Source: Streptomyces vietnamensis (lineage in GTDB: Bacteria; Actinomycetota; Actinomycetes; Streptomycetales; Streptomycetaceae). From it: a DNA stretch of 64,000 nt. Position 1 is the stretch's first letter. Each line of letters starts with the position of its first letter. Location: assembly GCF_000830005.1 (NCBI RefSeq), contig NZ_CP010407.1, positions 2,027,001 to 2,091,000 of the forward strand, given 5' to 3'. Both the position numbers and the translations under genes were made by a program. Below the pieces are notes generated by a model, which worked only from the letters and a program-made list of their open reading frames with translations, was not told where the DNA came from and ran no database searches. This document shows positions 59,786 to 64,000 of the stretch, one piece after another.

Positions 59786-60523
59786 CTAGCCGAGCAGGTG
59801 CCCACCGCCGTCGACGAGGAGGACCTCTCCCGTGATGTACGAGGCGTGGGCGAGGTCGAAGACGGCCCCGGCGATGTCCTCGGGGCGGCCGACGCGGCGC
59901 AGCGGGACGACCCCGGCGACGTGCTCCTTGGCGGCGTCGGCGCCCTCCACCCCGTCGAACCAGGGGGTGTCGATGAGGCCGGGCGCGACCGCGTTGACGC
60001 GGATGTCGGGGCCGAGGGTCTTGGCGAGGAGCTTCGTCATGTGGTTGACGGCGGCCTTGGAGACGGAGTACGGGATGGAGCTGCCGCCCGGCCGGACGCC
60101 GGCCTGGGAGGAGATCGTCACGATGTTGCCGCGGGTCTTCCGCAGGTGCGGGACGGCGGCGGTGACGGTCTGCCAGACGCCGATGACGTTGACGTCGTAG
60201 AGGTGGCGCCACACCTCGGGCGAGGCGGCTTCGAGGTCGTCGTGCGGGATGAACCGGGTGGTGCCCGCGCAGTTGACGAGGAGGTCGAGGCGGCCGTACG
60301 CCTCCACGGCGGCCGCGACGAGCCCGGCGGCCTGGGCCTCGTCGGAGACGTCGGCCTGGACGTAGACGGCGTCCGGCAGTTCGGCGGCGAGGGCCTTGCC
60401 CGCTTCGACCGAGCGCCCGGAGTTGACGACGACCCGGTAGCCGGCGTCGGCGAGCCGTCGGGCGACGGCCGCTCCGATGCCCGAGGACGAGCCGGTGACG
60501 AGTGCGACGCGCTGTTCGCTCAT
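59786..60523 (-). CDS. Short-chain dehydrogenase/reductase
   Basis: A 245-residue classical SDR: cofactor motif TGSSSGIG (residues 10-17), NCAG, catalytic Ser in IVTISSQAG and YxxxK in PYSVSKAAVNH, and VDGGGHLLG at the C-terminus. Resembles 3-oxoacyl-ACP reductases, but no fatty acid or polyketide genes are close, so the substrate is open. It starts 132 bases from the divergent dapA gene. Confidence 0.92.
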   Translation of the reverse strand: MSEQRVALVTGSSSGIGAAVARRLADAGYRVVVNSGRSVEAGKALAAELPDAVYVQADVSDEAQAAGLVAAAVEAYGRLDLLVNCAGTTRFIPHDDLEAASPEVWRHLYDVNVIGVWQTVTAAVPHLRKTRGNIVTISSQAGVRPGGSSIPYSVSKAAVNHMTKLLAKTLGPDIRVNAVAPGLIDTPWFDGVEGADAAKEHVAGVVPLRRVGRPEDIAGAVFDLAHASYITGEVLLVDGGGHLLG

Positions 60524-60655
60524 GTGCGTTCTTCTCCATGTCCCCCTGTCGCGCCCGGCCGATCATGCCAGACGGCCATCGTTCACAGAAACTGAATTCT
60601 CGAACCAAGCAGATCTAAGTGGACCTTCACGGTCGCTCGCGCACAGACTTCTCGA

Positions 60656-61543
60656 ATGAACACTGAACGCCCCTTCGGGCGCGCCCTCTGCGCGATGGTC
60701 ACCCCGTTCGACGCCACCGGCGGCCTCGACCTGGACGCGGCGCGCGAGCTCGCCGCCCGGCTCGTCGCGGAGGGCTGCGACGGTCTGGTCCTCAACGGCA
60801 CGACGGGAGAGTCCCCGACCACCACGGACGCGGAGAAGGCCGCGCTGATCCGCGCGGTGCGGGACGCGGTCGGCCCCGGCCCGGCGGTCGTCGCGGGCGT
60901 CGGCACCGCCGACACCCGGCACACCGCGGAGCTCGCCCGGCAGGCCGAGGAGGCGGGGGCGGACGGACTGCTCGTCGTCACCCCGTACTACAGCCGTCCC
61001 CCGCAGGCGGCCGTCGAGGCGCACTTCCTGAAGGTCGCGGACGCGACCGGGCTTCCGGTGATGGTCTACGACATCCCCGGCCGCACCGGCACCCGGGTCG
61101 AGCCCGCGACGATGCGGCGGCTCGCCGCGCATCCTCGGATCGTGGCGGTGAAGGACTGCGCGAACGACCTGCTCGGCTCGGCCCGGCTGATCGCGGAGAC
61201 GGGGCTCGCGTACTACTCGGGCAGCGAGGAGCTGAACCTGCCGCTGTACGCGGTGGGCGGCGCCGGCTACGTCAGTACGGTGGCGAACGTGGCGCCGCGC
61301 CGGCTGCGGGCGGTCCTGGACGCCTTCGACGCGGGCGACACCGCGGGCGCGGCCCGCCTCAACGCCGAACTCCTGCCGCTGGTCGAGCTGATGATGGCCT
61401 CGGGCCTGCCGGGCACGGTGACCGCGAAGGCGCTGCTCGGCGGCCCGGTGCGCGAACCGCTGCAGCCCGCCGACCGGGAGACGGCCGACGGGCTGCGGAC
61501 GGCGCACGAGGCGCTGCTCCGGGCGGACTCCGCGTTCTGCTGA
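60656..61543 (+). CDS. dapA: 4-Hydroxy-tetrahydrodipicolinate synthase
   Basis: A 295-residue DHDPS of the lysine/diaminopimelate pathway, condensing pyruvate with aspartate semialdehyde. Motifs: MVTPF near the start, NGTTGESPTTT, the tyrosine in YDIPGRTGT and the Schiff-base Lys166 in VAVKDCANDL. ATG 60656 has no ribosome site, and the first codons (MNTERPFGRALCAM) follow an AT-rich promoter region, so a leaderless transcript is possible. It converges on dapD, another step of the same pathway. Confidence 0.93.
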   Translation: MNTERPFGRALCAMVTPFDATGGLDLDAARELAARLVAEGCDGLVLNGTTGESPTTTDAEKAALIRAVRDAVGPGPAVVAGVGTADTRHTAELARQAEEAGADGLLVVTPYYSRPPQAAVEAHFLKVADATGLPVMVYDIPGRTGTRVEPATMRRLAAHPRIVAVKDCANDLLGSARLIAETGLAYYSGSEELNLPLYAVGGAGYVSTVANVAPRRLRAVLDAFDAGDTAGAARLNAELLPLVELMMASGLPGTVTAKALLGGPVREPLQPADRETADGLRTAHEALLRADSAFC

Positions 61544-61560
61544 CCCGCGGAGTCGCCGGA

Positions 61561-62544
61561 TCAGTTGTGGCTGTGCAGGATCTCGTTCAGCCCGCCCCAG
61601 ACCGCGTTGTTCGGGCGGGCCTCGACGGCGCCGGTGACCGAGTTGCGGCGGAAGAGGATGTTGTCGCCGCCGGAGAGCTCACGGGCCTTCACGATCTGCC
61701 CGTCGGGCATGGTGACCCGGGTGCCGGCGGTGACGTACAGACCGGCCTCGACGACGCACTCGTCGCCCAGCGCGATGCCGACGCCCGCCTCGGCGCCGAT
61801 GAGGCAGCGCTCGCCGATCGAGATGATCACGTTGCCGCCGCCGGAGAGGGTGCCCATGGTGGAGGCGCCGCCGCCGATGTCGGAGCCGTTGCCGACGACG
61901 ACACCGGCGGAGATGCGGCCCTCGACCATCGAGGTGCCGAGGGTGCCGGCGTTGAAGTTGACGAAGCCCTCGTGCATGACGGTGGTGCCGGCGGCGAGGT
62001 GCGCGCCGAGGCGGACGCGGTCGGCGTCGGCGATGCGGACCCCGGCGGGCACGACGTAGTCGGTCATGCGCGGGAACTTGTCGATCGAGGTCACCTGGAG
62101 GTGCAGGCCCTCGGCGCGGGCGTTGAGCCGGACCTTCTCGATGTCGTCGACGGCGACCGGGCCGAGCGAGGTCCAGGCGACGTTGGCGAGCAGGCCGAAG
62201 ACGCCGTCCAGGCTCTGGCCGTGCGGCTTGACCAGCCGGTGGCTCAGCAGGTGGAGGCGCAGGTAGGCGTCGTGGGCGTCGAGCGGCTTCTCGTCGAGCG
62301 AGGCGATGACGGTGCGGACGGCGACCACCTCGACGCCCCGGCGGGCGTCCACGCCGAGGGCCTTGGCGGCGCCTTCGCCGAGGGCGTTGACGGCCTCGTC
62401 GGGGGTGAGGCGCTCGGTGCCGGCGGGGCCGGCCGCTTCGGTCAGCTCGGGGGCGGGGAACCAGGTGTCGAGAACGGTGCCGTCGCCGGCGATGGTGGCG
62501 AGGCCGGCGGCGACGGCGCCGGTGGTGCGAGGAGCAGTGGTCAT
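61561..62544 (-). CDS. dapD: Tetrahydrodipicolinate N-succinyltransferase
   Basis: A 327-residue DapD of the actinobacterial type: an N-terminal alpha/beta domain followed by a left-handed beta-helix of hexapeptide repeats ([54 protein letters not shown]). It succinylates tetrahydrodipicolinate in the diaminopimelate pathway. ATG 62544. It ends 17 bases from the convergent dapA stop. The pair is split between opposite strands rather than forming an operon. Confidence 0.94.
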   Translation of the reverse strand: MTTAPRTTGAVAAGLATIAGDGTVLDTWFPAPELTEAAGPAGTERLTPDEAVNALGEGAAKALGVDARRGVEVVAVRTVIASLDEKPLDAHDAYLRLHLLSHRLVKPHGQSLDGVFGLLANVAWTSLGPVAVDDIEKVRLNARAEGLHLQVTSIDKFPRMTDYVVPAGVRIADADRVRLGAHLAAGTTVMHEGFVNFNAGTLGTSMVEGRISAGVVVGNGSDIGGGASTMGTLSGGGNVIISIGERCLIGAEAGVGIALGDECVVEAGLYVTAGTRVTMPDGQIVKARELSGGDNILFRRNSVTGAVEARPNNAVWGGLNEILHSHN

Positions 62545-62588
62545 GACGGAAAACCTAACGGGCGGGCCCCGGCCCGGGCCAACCGGTC

Positions 62589-63185
62589 TCAGGTGTCGGT
62601 CGGGTCCGTGGGCGGTTCCGACGAGGTCCCGGCCTGCCGTTTCGGGTCTTCGTTCAGGATCCGGGCCAGCATCTCCCGGGCGTACCCCTCGTCGTACGGG
62701 GCGCCGGTGAGCAGCACCTGGAGGCTGATGCCGTCCATGAGGGCGACCAGGGCGCGGGCGGTGACGGGTCCGGTGCGCGGGGCGAGGACGGAGACGACCT
62801 CGTCGACCCATTCGGCGGCGACGGGGCGCAGGGCGGGGCGGCGCAGGGCGGCGAGGTAGAGCTCGTACTCCAGCTCGACGCCGGTGCGCTCGGTGGACAG
62901 CCACTCCCCCATGAGCGCGGCCAGACCGGCGGCCAGATCGGGCGCGGCGATCTCGGGCCCCTGCCGGAGGCGGGCGCCGAAGGTGCCGTTGACCCGGTGG
63001 AGCGCCGCGACGAGGAGTTCGTCCAGGGAGGCGAAGTGGTACGTGGTGGAGCCGAGCGGCACGTCGGCCTCGGCGGCCACCGTGCGATGGCTGAGGCCGG
63101 CGATCCCGGCGCGGCCGACGACGGTGAGCGCGGCGTCGACGATCCGCTCGCGCCGGTCGGGGTCGTGCCTGCGGGGCCGTGCCAT
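62589..63185 (-). CDS. TetR-family regulator (efflux-linked)
   Basis: A 198-residue TetR/QacR-type repressor: N-terminal HTH ([46 protein letters not shown], residues ~11-57) and a helical ligand domain. ATG 63185 overlaps the stop of the upstream SMR gene, so the two are one operon. Twin operator sites lie before the SMR gene, consistent with self-repression. Confidence 0.9.
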   Translation of the reverse strand: MARPRRHDPDRRERIVDAALTVVGRAGIAGLSHRTVAAEADVPLGSTTYHFASLDELLVAALHRVNGTFGARLRQGPEIAAPDLAAGLAALMGEWLSTERTGVELEYELYLAALRRPALRPVAAEWVDEVVSVLAPRTGPVTARALVALMDGISLQVLLTGAPYDEGYAREMLARILNEDPKRQAGTSSEPPTDPTDT

Positions 63186-63505
63186 CAGTGCGCGCCGCCG
63201 AGGTTGAGGACGACGACCCCGGCGATGATGAGGAGGATCCCGGCGATCTTGGCGACGCCCAGGCTCTCGCCGAGGAAGAGGTAGCCGATCGCGGCGACGA
63301 CGGCGGTGCCGACCCCGGACCAGATGGCGTAGGCGGTGCCGACCTGGAGCGTCTTGAGCGCCCGGGCGAGGAGCACGAAGGAGACGAGATAGCCGGCACC
63401 GGTGAGGAGGGAGGGCCAGAGCCTGCTGAAGCCCTCGCTGTACTTCATCGAGGTGGTGGCGAGTATCTCCGCCGCGATGGCGCCCGCGAGCAGTCCGTAA
63501 CCCAT
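63185..63505 (-). CDS. Small multidrug resistance (SMR) efflux protein
   Basis: A 106-residue, four-helix EmrE/QacC-type transporter. The essential helix-1 glutamate is in [43 protein letters not shown] covers helix 3 (residues ~59-82). It would export quaternary ammonium or other cations by proton exchange as a dimer. ATG 63505. First gene of an operon with the TetR repressor. Confidence 0.94.
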   Translation of the reverse strand: MGYGLLAGAIAAEILATTSMKYSEGFSRLWPSLLTGAGYLVSFVLLARALKTLQVGTAYAIWSGVGTAVVAAIGYLFLGESLGVAKIAGILLIIAGVVVLNLGGAH

Positions 63506-63507
63506 GC

Positions 63508-63541
63508 GTACGAGCGTACACAACGATGCGTACGCCCGTAC
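63508..63541. promoter_or_regulatory. Twin GTACG-N2-CGTAC operators of the SMR/TetR operon
   Basis: GTACGAGCGTAC (63508-63519) and GTACGCCCGTAC (63530-63541) are perfect inverted repeats with centres 22 bp apart, two helical turns. They lie just upstream of the SMR start codon. This is the layout expected for cooperative TetR/QacR binding. Confidence 0.8.
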
Positions 63542-63631
63542 ACTTCAACTCGATGTCCTTGGCATGTCCCGTCCCTATACCGTGTTCCGGTCACCGGTCG
63601 GGGGCGAGAAACAGGACACAGGGAGCGGGGA

Positions 63632-64000
63632 ATGTCGCACAACGCGGGGTGGGGGCCGTACGGAGACGCGTACGGCGGCGCAGCAGGAGGAGGTCCGGCC
63701 GGTCCCGGGGGGCCCGGCATGCCCGGCTGGGGCGGCTGGATGCCGCCACCGGCGCCGAAGCCCGGGGTGATCCCGCTGAAGCCGCTCGGCCTCGGCGACA
63801 TCCTCGGCGGCGCGATGTCGACGATCGGGCGGTACAAGGGACCTGTCATGGGTCTGGCGGCGGCGGTCTTCGGGGCGTACACGCTGCTCATCGGCATCGC
63901 CATCGCCGTCGCCCTGTCCGGGGTCGCCGAGGAGCTCGGCGAACTGGCCGACCTGGCCGACCGGCCCGGCACCCAGGAACCGGAGTGGCACGAGATCCGG
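63632..64000 (+). CDS. Membrane protein, N-terminal part (cut by window end)
   Basis: Translation from ATG 63632 (GGGAGCGGGG upstream) is open for 123 codons to the window edge. A Gly/Pro-rich tail (SHNAGWGPYGDAYGGAAGGG) leads to PLKPLGLGDILGGAMSTIGRYKG and a first membrane helix (VMGLAAAVFGAYTLLIGIAIAVAL). This layout is typical of actinobacterial membrane proteins annotated as glycerophosphoryl diester phosphodiesterase membrane-domain-like. Function unknown. Confidence 0.75.
   Translation, partial: MSHNAGWGPYGDAYGGAAGGGPAGPGGPGMPGWGGWMPPPAPKPGVIPLKPLGLGDILGGAMSTIGRYKGPVMGLAAAVFGAYTLLIGIAIAVALSGVAEELGELADLADRPGTQEPEWHEIR

Overview
The window is very GC-rich, with strong third-position G/C preference. 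It has many GTG starts and ATGA/GTGA gene overlaps. It carries a cobalamin cluster, a DmdR/IdeR-type iron box, a PhoP-type PHO box, an LAETG (sortase E) surface protein and SpoIIE-type phosphatases. Together these point to a Streptomyces (or close relative) chromosome. No rRNA, tRNA, CRISPR array, transposase or phage gene was seen.

Layout. 1-8.2 kb: late cobalamin biosynthesis (cobD end, cobQ, an Mg/Co-chelatase-like AAA-VWA protein, cobO, cobB), interrupted by a convergent ZIP metal transporter, then a CobE/CbiG-C-like domain reading in frame into cobC. 8.2-13.4 kb: LAETG surface protein, an iron-box-controlled pair (penicillin-acylase-type Ntn hydrolase plus a siderophore-type acetyltransferase), and an amidohydrolase. 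13.4-26.1 kb: beta-propeller exoprotein, class V aminotransferase, Old Yellow Enzyme with divergent MarR, FrnE/DsbA protein, two AraC regulators, MFS pump, quinone oxidoreductase, a ketoglutarate-semialdehyde-type dehydrogenase with divergent IclR, and a cupin. 26.2-41.3 kb: membrane protein plus two-component system, a penicillin-binding protein, a HEAT-repeat protein, an MFS protein and two tandem SpoIIE phosphatases; the second also carries a kinase-type ATPase domain. 41.5-46.5 kb: a GntR-linked set of two CodA-like amidohydrolases and an APC permease. 46.5-48.5 kb: KdgD-type aldolase/dehydratase and uronate dehydrogenase, divergent. 48.6-64 kb: AraC, double TerD protein, acdS with its GntR regulator, PhoX with a PHO box, secreted nuclease, SoxR-box monooxygenase, SDR, dapA, dapD, a TetR/SMR efflux pair, and the start of a membrane protein.

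Genes working together. Uronate dehydrogenase, KdgD and the KGSADH-like dehydrogenase would form an oxidative uronate/glucarate route to 2-oxoglutarate, split over two loci. Two TGGTATACC-type sites tie the two CodA-like amidohydrolases and permease to the GntR gene at 45.8 kb. A 35-bp palindrome over the start of the second GntR gene probably autoregulates it and acdS. The PHO box before phoX, followed further along by a secreted nuclease, suggests phosphate scavenging.

The least explained material is repetitive. A ~95-bp hairpin-rich arm occurs as inverted pairs of nearly identical total size (29321-29527 and 36054-36259), as a half copy with a second repeat nested in it (41365-41497), and as a 43-bp core inside the coding sequence of cobB. 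Separately, four convergent gene junctions carry short tandem duplications of a gene 3' end including its stop codon (units 33, 35/36, 40 and 47 bp).
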